From Bacteroidales bacterium (GTDB lineage Bacteria; Bacteroidota; Bacteroidia; Bacteroidales; BM520), in contig JAEEQW010000002.1 in assembly GCA_016285515.1 (NCBI GenBank), forward strand, positions 124,001-188,000: a stretch of 64,000 nt of DNA, given 5' to 3'. A program made the translations under genes and the position numbers. Within the stretch, counting starts at the first letter, position 1; each line of letters opens with the position of its first letter. The notes below the pieces were generated by a model that did not search any database, was not told the origin of the DNA, and saw nothing but the letters and a program-made list of their open reading frames with translations. Below are positions 46,836-55,387 of this stretch, piece after piece.

Positions 46836-46843
46836 TATTTTTG
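46836..46843 (+). promoter_or_regulatory. -7 box (TATTTTTG) before the PfkB kinase gene
   Basis: TATTTTTG fits TAnnTTTG and lies about 40 bases before the kinase ATG. Confidence 0.4.
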
Positions 46844-46882
46844 CAAAAAAAATTTTAAATAACACATTTTTTATAGAACAAC

Positions 46883-47857
46883 ATGAAAATAATTGGCATA
46901 GGAAACGCTCTTACAGACATAATTGTTCCCATTAAAGACTACGAAATCATTGATTCCCTGAATATTCCTCACGGTGGAATGGTAATGATTGACAAAAACC
47001 AGTTTCTTGAAATAAACAAACATATCGCCAACATCAACAAGTCAATGGTTGCAGGCGGGTCGGCGGCAAATACCATATACGGTCTCTCCAAACTTGGAGT
47101 TGAAACATCCTTCATCGGAAAAGTGGGCATGGACACCATCGGCGACAACTACGAACAGGACATGCTGAAAGCCGGAATAAAACCCGACCTGATAAGAACT
47201 GACACTCCAAGCGGCTGTGCCATCGTGCTGATAACCCCTGACGGGGAACGCACTTTCGCTTCATATCTCGGTGCAGCACAGGAACTTATGCCAGAAAACA
47301 TATCCGAAGAAAATTTCATGGGACATGATATCCTTCATATTGAAGGGTATCTGCTCTTCAACTACGACATAGTGCTGAAAGCAATGCAAACAGCCAAAAA
47401 TCTTGGCATGAAAGTATCTCTCGACCTCGCTGCACATAACTTTGTGGAGGAGAACAGACCAATCATCAAGGATTTGATTAAGAATTATGTTGATGTCTGC
47501 TTTGCCAACGAGGAAGAATCAAAGGCAGTGACAGGACTTCAACCGCGCGAAGCCCTCGACTGTATCTCCGAAGATTGTGATTTTACTGTTGTCAAGTTGG
47601 GTTCCAAAGGTTCTCTTATCAAACATAACGGCACAGTCTATGAAGTCGGCACGCCTCACGTGGAATGCGTTGATTCAACCGGTGCCGGCGACTTATATGC
47701 ATCCGGACTGCTTTACGGAATCGCAAAGGGCTATAATGCTGAAACATGCGGTAAAATAGGTGCGATAATCGGCAGCATTGTCATCCAGAACTATGGTGCA
47801 AGAATCAGCGATAAAAACTGGGAGACCATACGACAGAAAATCGATGAGCTGGTATAA
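46883..47857 (+). CDS. PfkB-family carbohydrate/adenosine kinase
   Basis: A 324-residue ribokinase-fold enzyme with both signatures: GGSAANTIYGLSKLG near residue 58 and the catalytic DSTGAGDLYASGLLYG near 270. In Bacteroidota this ortholog is usually annotated as an adenosine or related kinase; the substrate cannot be fixed from sequence. Its stop shares a base with the dnaG start (TAATG). Confidence 0.88.
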   Translation: MKIIGIGNALTDIIVPIKDYEIIDSLNIPHGGMVMIDKNQFLEINKHIANINKSMVAGGSAANTIYGLSKLGVETSFIGKVGMDTIGDNYEQDMLKAGIKPDLIRTDTPSGCAIVLITPDGERTFASYLGAAQELMPENISEENFMGHDILHIEGYLLFNYDIVLKAMQTAKNLGMKVSLDLAAHNFVEENRPIIKDLIKNYVDVCFANEEESKAVTGLQPREALDCISEDCDFTVVKLGSKGSLIKHNGTVYEVGTPHVECVDSTGAGDLYASGLLYGIAKGYNAETCGKIGAIIGSIVIQNYGARISDKNWETIRQKIDELV

Positions 47858-49803
47858 TGATTAAGCAGGAGACCATACAGGCGATACTGGATACCGCAAA
47901 CATCGAAGAAGTTGTCGGAGATTTCGTGTCTCTCAAGAAAAGAGGCGCCAACCTGATAGGATTGTGCCCCTTTCATAACGAGAAGACACCATCGTTCACT
48001 GTCTCACCGGCAAAAGGCATCTATAAATGCTTCGGGTGCGGTAAGGCCGGCAATGCCGTCCATTTTATAATGGAACATGAACATTACTCCTACTACGATG
48101 CTCTCAAATACCTCGCCGCCAAATACAAGATTCCTGTCATTGAAACTGAAAGGACACCCGAAGAAATCCAGCTCGACAACGACAAAGACCGTCTTTTCAA
48201 CATCAATGCCTTCGTGCAGAAATATTTCACCGACAATCTGCTCAATACGGAGGCAGGTCAAGCCATAGGGCTCTCCTACTTCAAAAAACGCGGCTTCAAC
48301 GATGCCACAATAAACACATTCCAACTCGGTTACAGCATTGACAGCTTCAACGCACTCATCGACTATTGCCACAAAAACGGATACAAAGATGATATCCTCG
48401 CCAAATCAGGACTTGCAGTGGTCCACGATGACGGAAAGATGTTCGACAGATTCAGAGGTCGTGTGATGTTCCCAATTCACAACCTTACCGGCAGAGTCAT
48501 CGGTTTCGGAGGCAGGATATTAACTTCCGACAAAAACACGGCAAAATACCTCAACAGCCCTGAAAGTGACATCTACCATAAAAGCGACACCCTGTATGGT
48601 ATCTATCTGGCAAAAAACTCCATAGTGTCAAAGAACTTCTGCTACCTCGTAGAAGGATATATGGATATGATAACCATGTATCAGGCTGGCTTTACAAACG
48701 TTGTCGCCTCATCAGGCACATCATTGACCACCAATCAGATAAGGCTGATAAAGAGGTTCACCAACAACATCACAATAATCTATGACGGTGATGCTGCCGG
48801 CATCAAGGCTTCGCTCAGAGGCATAGACATGGTTCTCTCCGAAGGTCTCAACGTAAAAATCATTCTGCTGCCAGAACCGGAAGATCCCGACTCCTTCATC
48901 AAAAACAACCGCACATCCGATGTCATTGACTATTTTGAGAACAAACCCCGTGACTTCATCAGATTCAAAACAGAGCTGCTTCTAAATGATGCCAAAGACG
49001 ACCCGATTAAAAAAGCCGAGGTCATTAAAGACATCATCGCATCAATCGCTGTCATACCCGATGAAATCTATAGGGCGATGTATATCAAGGAATGTTCCGA
49101 CCTTCTCGGTGTAAAAGAACAGTCTGTCATATTTGAAGTCAACAAGATAATCAGAAAAAAACTTGGCAAGAAATATAACGACCCCGACATAGAGGTTCAT
49201 GACAACTCCACCCAACAGCCTCTGACACAGGAGGAACAAGATATCGAAAAGAACAACAGCTTTGACATTTATGAAAGGGCTATCATAGAAAAACTGTTTC
49301 TTTACGGTGACATACAAAGCAACTACAATCTGGGTGCTGAAAATGAGGCTCAAACATTAAGCAATGCCGAATTTATCATAAACGAACTTGATGCCGAAGG
49401 CATAGAATTCAACAATCAATTATACAGCAGGATTCTCAACATATACCGTGATAATCTCCACAATGGCTTCATACCCGGCCAGCGATATTTCATCAACAAT
49501 GCCGACCGCGAAATATCGACTCTAGCAGCCAACCTTATCAGCACCCCTTACTCCCTCAGCGAAAAATGGAAGGAGAATCACATATTTCCACGTATGGAGA
49601 CCGATGACATTCCAAGCACCATCATCAAAACACTGTTGAGTTTCAAGTCGGCTTTTATCAAAAGACTTCGCGCCGAAATACAAGAGAAACTGAAGAATGC
49701 TGAAGACAGCAAAGAAATGGAGGACTTACTAGAAACTGACAAGCAGTACAAGCAAGTGGAAATCAACATTGACAGCCTGCTCAACCGCACAATCAGCTAT
49801 TAA
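47857..49803 (+). CDS. dnaG: DNA primase DnaG
   Basis: A 648-residue primase. CHC2 zinc domain: Cys37, His40, Cys58, Cys61 (LCPFHNEKTPSF and YKCFGCGKAGNAVHF). Catalytic core with toprim motifs LVEGYMDMI and IIYDGDAAGIKAS. A C-terminal helicase-interaction region follows. It makes RNA primers for replication. The start overlaps the kinase stop by one base. No defects. Confidence 0.96.
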   Translation: MIKQETIQAILDTANIEEVVGDFVSLKKRGANLIGLCPFHNEKTPSFTVSPAKGIYKCFGCGKAGNAVHFIMEHEHYSYYDALKYLAAKYKIPVIETERTPEEIQLDNDKDRLFNINAFVQKYFTDNLLNTEAGQAIGLSYFKKRGFNDATINTFQLGYSIDSFNALIDYCHKNGYKDDILAKSGLAVVHDDGKMFDRFRGRVMFPIHNLTGRVIGFGGRILTSDKNTAKYLNSPESDIYHKSDTLYGIYLAKNSIVSKNFCYLVEGYMDMITMYQAGFTNVVASSGTSLTTNQIRLIKRFTNNITIIYDGDAAGIKASLRGIDMVLSEGLNVKIILLPEPEDPDSFIKNNRTSDVIDYFENKPRDFIRFKTELLLNDAKDDPIKKAEVIKDIIASIAVIPDEIYRAMYIKECSDLLGVKEQSVIFEVNKIIRKKLGKKYNDPDIEVHDNSTQQPLTQEEQDIEKNNSFDIYERAIIEKLFLYGDIQSNYNLGAENEAQTLSNAEFIINELDAEGIEFNNQLYSRILNIYRDNLHNGFIPGQRYFINNADREISTLAANLISTPYSLSEKWKENHIFPRMETDDIPSTIIKTLLSFKSAFIKRLRAEIQEKLKNAEDSKEMEDLLETDKQYKQVEINIDSLLNRTISY

Positions 49804-49848
49804 ATGCAGCCGGCTGGCCCCAATGGGAATGCCAAGTTCATACTAATT

Positions 49849-51156
49849 CTAATCTGTCTTCAATTTCCATTTCACCACTTTGGTCTGGCATGTTTCTTCA
49901 TCTTGCGTTGTTGCCGTAATGGTAAGGGTTTTAGGATTGAATGTGTAGTCCACATCAAGAGCGTGGTATGTATAGCAAATACCATACGCGCCATCTTCTT
50001 TTACCCAATCACTTTCATCCACACACACTCCTTTAACAACCGTAACCTTCTTTATTTCACCATATTCCTTCTTGCCAGGGAAAAAGTGAATATGGTATTG
50101 TGGAATTCCGTCATTAAAAGTAACTATCTCCATATTATACCCCCATTCTGAGGAGCTTCCGGACCAGACACTTTTTAGAACATAGAAAGTGGAATCGTGA
50201 TAGTCAAACTGCCACACATCCAAAACATTCCTCTTACAATCAAACCTTCTGTCCCCTTGCCATTCTTTACACACCAACTTTCCATCAGAATCTATATATT
50301 GATAATATGTCACCAACTCCACCATTGTTCCTCCACCGATGTTCCGTGTAGTATAAAACTTATACTTTCCGTCTGGAGAGGCAGACACTCTGATTGGATC
50401 GTTTGAAGTCCTATTCCACTGGTGGAATGTAACAGGGTTCGACAAGTGAAATTCCAATCGGCCGAGAAAAATATCCTCCCATAAATAATTATAATGATTT
50501 AAGCGATTTTCATACCACTTTACGTTTATTATGTCAAATTCCTTCTTGATATCCTTCACGCTTTTATACGGAGTCGTCTTAATGTTGAGCCTTCGCGCTT
50601 GAGAGGCAATAGAATCAATTTCTATATCTGAAAAGTTGTGATTTTCTATCCTACCGCCTGTAATAGAGTTAAGATAGTAGTAATTGGGACTATGAACGAT
50701 TGGCAATTCCTCATTAGACAGGTTATGGTCTTCCATTCTGTCACCTGTAACAGAGTCGTAATTGGAACTTTGAATAACTGACAGTTCCTCATTAGACAGG
50801 TTATGGTCTTCCATTCTGTCACCTGAAATAGAGTCGTAATTGGAACCATGAACGACTGACAGTTCCCCATTAGCCTCCTTACCGCCTTTGCTTTTACAAC
50901 CAACCAGCAAAATGGCGCAAAAAACGACAAGAGCTGCACGTTTCAGGTTCCCTGCCACCTTTGAATAAGCTTCACTATTGCCCGCGTAATTGCCATAACG
51001 ATGACCAATGCCAGCAACGCAATTACGTTGCTTGAACGAATTGAACAACAAGTACGACTTCCCGCAACGAAAGACTCCAGTAAAAATATTGACAAGACGA
51101 TAATGTTTGTGCGAGATAAGTTTTTGCAGGCACTCACTGCGATTAAATTCTATCAT
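49849..51156 (-). CDS. Lipoprotein with tandem repeats, in-frame with an AAA_14 remnant
   Basis: The open frame is 435 codons, but the first 43 (51156-51028) are the N-terminus of an AAA_14 ATPase (VNIFTGVFRCGKSYLLFNSF). Codon 67 is GTG at 50958 and is a plausible true start: it gives a signal peptide and lipobox (VVFCAILLVGCKSK, Cys87 of the long frame). Next come three copies of a 26-residue unit (NYDSxxGDRMEDHNLSNEEL). The remaining 290 residues are an unknown extracytoplasmic beta-rich domain. If translation began at 51156 the lipobox would be internal and not work, so the shorter form is favoured, though I see no strong ribosome site. Confidence 0.6.
   Translation of the reverse strand: MIEFNRSECLQKLISHKHYRLVNIFTGVFRCGKSYLLFNSFKQRNCVAGIGHRYGNYAGNSEAYSKVAGNLKRAALVVFCAILLVGCKSKGGKEANGELSVVHGSNYDSISGDRMEDHNLSNEELSVIQSSNYDSVTGDRMEDHNLSNEELPIVHSPNYYYLNSITGGRIENHNFSDIEIDSIASQARRLNIKTTPYKSVKDIKKEFDIINVKWYENRLNHYNYLWEDIFLGRLEFHLSNPVTFHQWNRTSNDPIRVSASPDGKYKFYTTRNIGGGTMVELVTYYQYIDSDGKLVCKEWQGDRRFDCKRNVLDVWQFDYHDSTFYVLKSVWSGSSSEWGYNMEIVTFNDGIPQYHIHFFPGKKEYGEIKKVTVVKGVCVDESDWVKEDGAYGICYTYHALDVDYTFNPKTLTITATTQDEETCQTKVVKWKLKTD
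50705..50880 (-). repeat. 78-bp tandem repeat inside the lipoprotein gene
   Basis: The block CTCATTAGACAGGTTATGGT recurs at 50710 and 50788, a period of 78 bases (26 codons), with a more diverged third copy on the lower-coordinate side. It encodes the repeated NYDSxxGDRMEDHNLSNEEL units. Confidence 0.8.
51028..51156 (-). pseudogene. N-terminal remnant of an AAA_14/DUF4143 ATPase gene
   Basis: Codons 1-43 read IEFNRSECLQKLISHKHYRL then VNIFTGVFRCGKSYLLF and align with the first 45 residues of the intact ATPase at 30074 (VKVVTGLRRCGKSYLLF). A TACTTTTG element on the minus strand (complement near 51212-51219) is probably the old promoter. The rest of the gene has been deleted, and the lipoprotein frame now follows directly. 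Confidence 0.7.
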
Positions 51157-51307
51157 AAGATTGCTTTGTTTTCAAAAAGTGGAAATAAGGACATTTTTTG
51201 TAAATCGGTGACAAAAGTATTATTCTTTCTGATAATCCGCAAGATGTAAAGAGATTTTTTCTTGTTCGGAGTAAAGTCGATATCGGTTTGAAGATGCCGG
51301 CAGGTGT

Positions 51308-51335
51308 GTAGAGACGCGATTAATCGCGTCTCTAC
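51308..51335. repeat. Perfect 28-bp palindrome at the distal end of the CRISPR array
   Basis: GTAGAGACGCGATT (51308-51321) is followed by its exact reverse complement (51322-51335), with no loop. It sits nine bases outside the last (leader-distal) CRISPR repeat. It resembles dispersed REP-like palindromes seen in several phyla, and as RNA it would fold into a strong hairpin that could end the leftward pre-crRNA. Confidence 0.75.
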
Positions 51336-51343
51336 CAACACAC

Positions 51344-53438
51344 ATCTTAATCCTTGTTTTAGTGGAAGTTCCTATCGGAGGAGTTCCAACAAGAACAGAT
51401 AGAACGCTATAAAAGTCTTAATCCTTGTTTTAGTGGAAGTTCCTATCGGAGCTATATTTCAATTACTCCATGGCTATCTGAGCGATGTCTTAATCCTTGT
51501 TTTACTGGAAGTTCCTATCGGAGCGACACAAAAGAAAATGAAAAGACAGGAAATTATTAAGTCTTAATCCTTGTTTTACTGGAAGTTCCTATCGGAGCCA
51601 TTTGCATTTATAATAATGATATTTAGCATATAATCTTAATCCTTGTTTTACTGGAAGTTCCTATCGGAGTTGTTCAAACATGTCGAACACAAACCGAAAG
51701 TCACTGTCTTAATCCTTGTTTTACTGGAAGTTCCTATCGGAGCAGGATTACTTCTGCATACTAACTTTGGGTTATTAGTCTTAATCCTTGTTTTACTGGA
51801 AGTTCCTATCGGAGCAACCTATTGGCAGTACACTACCGCTGATGTCGAGAAAGTCTTAATCCTTGTTTTACTGGAAGTTCCTATCGGAGAGTACGACAAA
51901 ATAACCGTTGACGAATTTCAAAAACGTCTTAATCCTTGTTTTACTGGAAGTTCCTATCGGAGGTGCCATGCTGACAACTGAAAAAGACGCTTATTGCTGT
52001 CTTAATCCTTGTTTTACTGGATGTTCCTATCGGAGTGTTATCTGACTACACTTCAAAGATTAATGATGGGATGGGTCTTAATCCTTGTTTTACTGGATGT
52101 TCCTATCGGAGTGGAAAACACAAACACTGTTGAGACAATCAACGTGGCGTCTTAATCCTTGTTTTACTGGATGTTCCTATCGGAGATCCAACAAAATTAA
52201 TGAATGTTTGTAATATATTCGTCTTAATCCTTGTTTTACTGGATGTTCCTATCGGAGTGGCTGCTGAATGTAGCTATGATAATTTATATGATAGTCTTAA
52301 TCCTTGTTTTACTGGATGTTCCTATCGGAGTCCGCAAAAAAAATGTCCAAATTCGTCATGGACATGAAGTCTTAATCCTTGTTTTACTGGATGTTCCTAT
52401 CGGAGCTAATTACCATATCAGTATTATTAATTGTAGTAATGGGTCTTAATCCTTGTTTTACTGGATGTTCCTATCGGAGTATATGAAGGCGTTCACAATC
52501 GTATTGCCCGACAATGTCTTAATCCTTGTTTTACTGGATGTTCCTATCGGAGTGAAAACAGAACAAGAACGTAAGTATGAAAAAGGCGAAGGTCTTAATC
52601 CTTGTTTTACTGGATGTTCCTATCGGAGTTAACAAAGTAAAAAGCAAAAGTGTTACACACACTTGGGTCTTAATCCTTGTTTTACTGGATGTTCCTATCG
52701 GAGTAGGAGAAAACAAAATGAAAAACAAGGAAATTTTGGGTCTTAATCCTTGTTTTACTGGATGTTCCTATCGGAGTGGAAGGAATTTTCAAAATGTTAA
52801 ATAAAAAGTTGGTCTTAATCCTTGTTTTACTGGATGTTCCTATCGGAGCAATTCAAACGGAGTTGTTGACCCTGCAAAAATTGCAGTCTTAATCCTTGTT
52901 TTACTGGATGTTCCTATCGGAGTATATATGTATTAGAAGTTGTGCCCGACACGGAATTAGTCTTAATCCTTGTTTTACTGGATGTTCCTATCGGAGCGAT
53001 GAGGCGGTGGAATACGAGAACTACAACTGCGTTGTCTTAATCCTTGTTTTACTGGATGTTCCTATCGGAGTTATATATAAGTATTTGAAAATCAATAATT
53101 TATTAAGTCTTAATCCTTGTTTTACTGGATGTTCCTATCGGAGAATAAAAGAAAAGTACGAAGAAATCACAAATAATGTTGTCTTAATCCTTGTTTTACT
53201 GGATGTTCCTATCGGAGCACACAAGGAAATTAAACAGACAATAATGTCAGAGTTGGGTCTTAATCCTTGTTTTACTGGATGTTCCTATCGGAGTCAAGTT
53301 ACTTGACTAAACAAGTAACAGACAAATTTGTCTTAATCCTTGTTTTACTGGATGTTCCTATCGGAGAGGTCTATGACGTGTCGAACGCCAATGGTTTACT
53401 TGTCTTAATCCTTGTTTTACTGGATGTTCCTATCGGAG
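51344..53438 (-). CRISPR. CRISPR array, 29 repeats and 28 spacers, transcribed leftward
   Basis: Repeats are 37 bp; on the transcribed (minus) strand they begin CTCCGATAGGAAC and end ATTAAGAC, the 8-nt 5'-handle type seen in type III and related systems. Spacers are 34-39 bp. Starts of repeats on the plus strand run from 51344, 51415, 51487 through 53330 and 53402. Three repeat variants are ordered: the two most distal copies read TAGTGGAAG, the next seven TACTGGAAG, and the twenty nearest the leader TACTGGATG. The copies at 51344 and 51633 also have A for the terminal G. Distal degeneracy, the AT-rich leader on the right, and the cas genes on the right all support minus-strand transcription. 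Confidence 0.98.
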
Positions 53439-53607
53439 ACCAAATTTTGTAAATTATTGATAATAAACTATATATAATTAAAATACAAGGCGTTTATGAT
53501 AATTCTCATCATCTTTTTGTACCTTTTACGCTACAAAAGTACATAATATTTCAAAATGTCAAAGAACTAATAAAACTATTTTATGGCGTGCGTCCGCATG
53601 GAACCAC
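53439..53607 (-). promoter_or_regulatory. CRISPR leader with its own promoter
   Basis: The 169-base AT-rich gap between the array and the TPR/OB gene carries, on the minus strand, a -7 box TACTTTTG (complement of 53534-53541) 18 bases after a -33 box TTTG (complement of 53560-53563). This is close to the Bacteroidota consensus. Transcription would start near 53527, leaving about 90 nt of leader before the first repeat, so the array can be expressed independently of the cas operon. Confidence 0.7.
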
Positions 53608-54900
53608 TCAATCATCATCTTGGGCAGGTATCTTCCGCCATGAACGCACCTGACTCGGCTTGTTACGCTCTATCTTCACAACCATGATTTCTATCCGGTC
53701 CCCCTTGTTGATGCTTTTGCGCCGCTTGCTGCTTTTCTCCCTGAAGAAGCCTGAATTTCTCTGTTTGGTGACAAAGGAAACGAAGCCCTTATCCTCATTG
53801 ATATGGGTCACTTGCACCACCACAGGTTTCGCTGTGCCGATAAACTTGTCTTCCGCCCAAGCCGAATGCTGGAGATATAGCACACGGTTGTCCTTTGCAG
53901 CCAGTACATCAGTCAATTCCTGCTGGCTTAAGTATCGGTGGATGCTCGCTGGAATTCTCCATTTGTTCTCCATGCGGATCCTGACCACTTCCTCAAACTC
54001 GTGTTTTGCTTCGGCATAGCAGCCTCTCTCTAACAATAGGATGGTCATCCTTTCCCTCAGGGCAATGCTCATCCGATCGGGTGTTCGGCATGTCATAGCC
54101 TTGCATAATGCGGAAAAACGCTGCTCCACGTCGCTGAGACTGTCGGCAATGAGCTCCCAAATCCAGAACTCATTCGGTTTTTTCTTCAGTAATGGCTTGA
54201 TGTGTCGCTCAATTTGCGCATCGCTTCCGCCCGTCACAATCATTAGCTTGATCAGGTAGTATGGGAGATAGATGTAAGTCGGATGCCTTTCGCATAGTTC
54301 CTCAAGCCGAGGAATCCATTCGTCAATGTCGGATTTGACGCCCTGCGACAAAAGTGCCTTGGAGTAAGCCATATATGTCTTCTCGGCCAACGAAAGCCCT
54401 TTCTTCCCATCGGGCAAAGTGGGTTCGGTGAAGTCGTTGGGAGTGAGATTGTCGAAATTCCACCAACGGCAAAATGAAGCAAAGCCCAGCCATTGGTCTT
54501 TCACCTTCAGGAAGGTGTTCAACATGCCCGAGTAAATATCGCCGGGTTTGGAGACATCCCACTGCGACACTTCTTTCCACAAGCTATCCAAAAAAGGAGT
54601 AGAGGCGGTGTCGCCTACACATTTCCGGACCATATTCCTGACCACCGCAAACATGGCGTTTAGAAACATCTCCTCATCGGAAGGCACCTTAAGATCCGTC
54701 ACTTTCTTGACGCACCGTAGGAATGCGTCCTGGTTTCCCAAGCTTGCACTTTGCTTGGCATAATCGTAAACGACCCACATCATGGCGCGTTTTGACCAGA
54801 TGCTTTCGGGGTCGGTCAAAGTCAACTCCTCGGCGGCGAAATACGCCTCCCGAAGTTTTCCCTCCTTGCGGAGTTTTGATATGTCGGCAAACTGGGTCAT
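53608..54900 (-). CDS. Helical-repeat (TPR-like) protein with C-terminal OB-fold, CRISPR-associated
   Basis: A 430-residue protein with no named family that I recognise. Residues 1-330 look like TPR-type helix pairs (LRKEGKLREAYFAAEELTLT, LALLERGCYAEAKHEFEEV-like units). Residues about 355-425 look like a cold-shock/S1-type OB fold (VVVQVTHINEDKGFVSFVT, INKGDRIEIMVVKIERNK), a nucleic-acid-binding unit. It starts one base after the cas2 stop and is the last gene before the leader. I infer an accessory adaptation or leader-binding factor; nothing in the sequence shows catalysis. Confidence 0.65.
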   Translation of the reverse strand: MTQFADISKLRKEGKLREAYFAAEELTLTDPESIWSKRAMMWVVYDYAKQSASLGNQDAFLRCVKKVTDLKVPSDEEMFLNAMFAVVRNMVRKCVGDTASTPFLDSLWKEVSQWDVSKPGDIYSGMLNTFLKVKDQWLGFASFCRWWNFDNLTPNDFTEPTLPDGKKGLSLAEKTYMAYSKALLSQGVKSDIDEWIPRLEELCERHPTYIYLPYYLIKLMIVTGGSDAQIERHIKPLLKKKPNEFWIWELIADSLSDVEQRFSALCKAMTCRTPDRMSIALRERMTILLLERGCYAEAKHEFEEVVRIRMENKWRIPASIHRYLSQQELTDVLAAKDNRVLYLQHSAWAEDKFIGTAKPVVVQVTHINEDKGFVSFVTKQRNSGFFREKSSKRRKSINKGDRIEIMVVKIERNKPSQVRSWRKIPAQDDD

Positions 54901-54901
54901 T

Positions 54902-55384
54902 TCAGAAAAACAGTGTGTTGGATGTTTTGATAATCACATCCACATTAATGGTCTGTCCTATTACCTTCATGGCTTTCAGGTAGTCTGTCGAGATGGGTAC
55001 AACGAGGATGCTGTCTTCGTTGTCGTAGCAGGCCTGAACCTCGGCGAGGTCGCTCTTTATTTGCTCGTATTTCGCGATGGGAAGATCGGCCAGAAAGATG
55101 GATTTCTGTACGCGGGTGCATCCCTGTCGCTCAAGGTATTTCACCACATGACGACGCACTTTGTTGCTCTCTATATCGTACATTACAAAAAATAACATTT
55201 GCGTGGCAGGTCTTTTTTTGTTTTTCACTATTCCGAACACTATTTTCAAACGCTCCTCCAACGAAGGCAGCTGGTCCAACTCATCGGACGGATGATTGGG
55301 AGGGGAATTGTCCTTCAATCCAGCAGCCTTCAACTTGGCCATTTCCTCCACAAAACTCAAAGGCGGTTTCTTTTTCCTTGGCAT
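54902..55384 (-). CDS. cas2: Cas2 with an extended N-terminus
   Basis: A 160-residue protein. The ferredoxin-like Cas2 core occupies about residues 60-160 (MLFFVMYDIESNKVRRHVVK, LERQGCTRVQKSIFLADL, SILVVPISTDYL). The first 60 residues (PRKKKPPLSFVEEMAKLKAA onward) are a charged extension absent from ordinary 90-100-residue Cas2 proteins. Cas2 bridges Cas1 dimers in the integrase. Gap to the primase is three bases. Confidence 0.88.
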   Translation of the reverse strand: MPRKKKPPLSFVEEMAKLKAAGLKDNSPPNHPSDELDQLPSLEERLKIVFGIVKNKKRPATQMLFFVMYDIESNKVRRHVVKYLERQGCTRVQKSIFLADLPIAKYEQIKSDLAEVQACYDNEDSILVVPISTDYLKAMKVIGQTINVDVIIKTSNTLFF

Positions 55385-55387
55385 AAC

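Noticed and set aside
51643-53452. Long plus-strand reading frames through the CRISPR array (up to 136 codons)
   Set aside because: They arise because the repeat has no stop in some frames and spacers are mostly open; the repeated peptide LILVLLDVPIG is translated repeat, not a gene.
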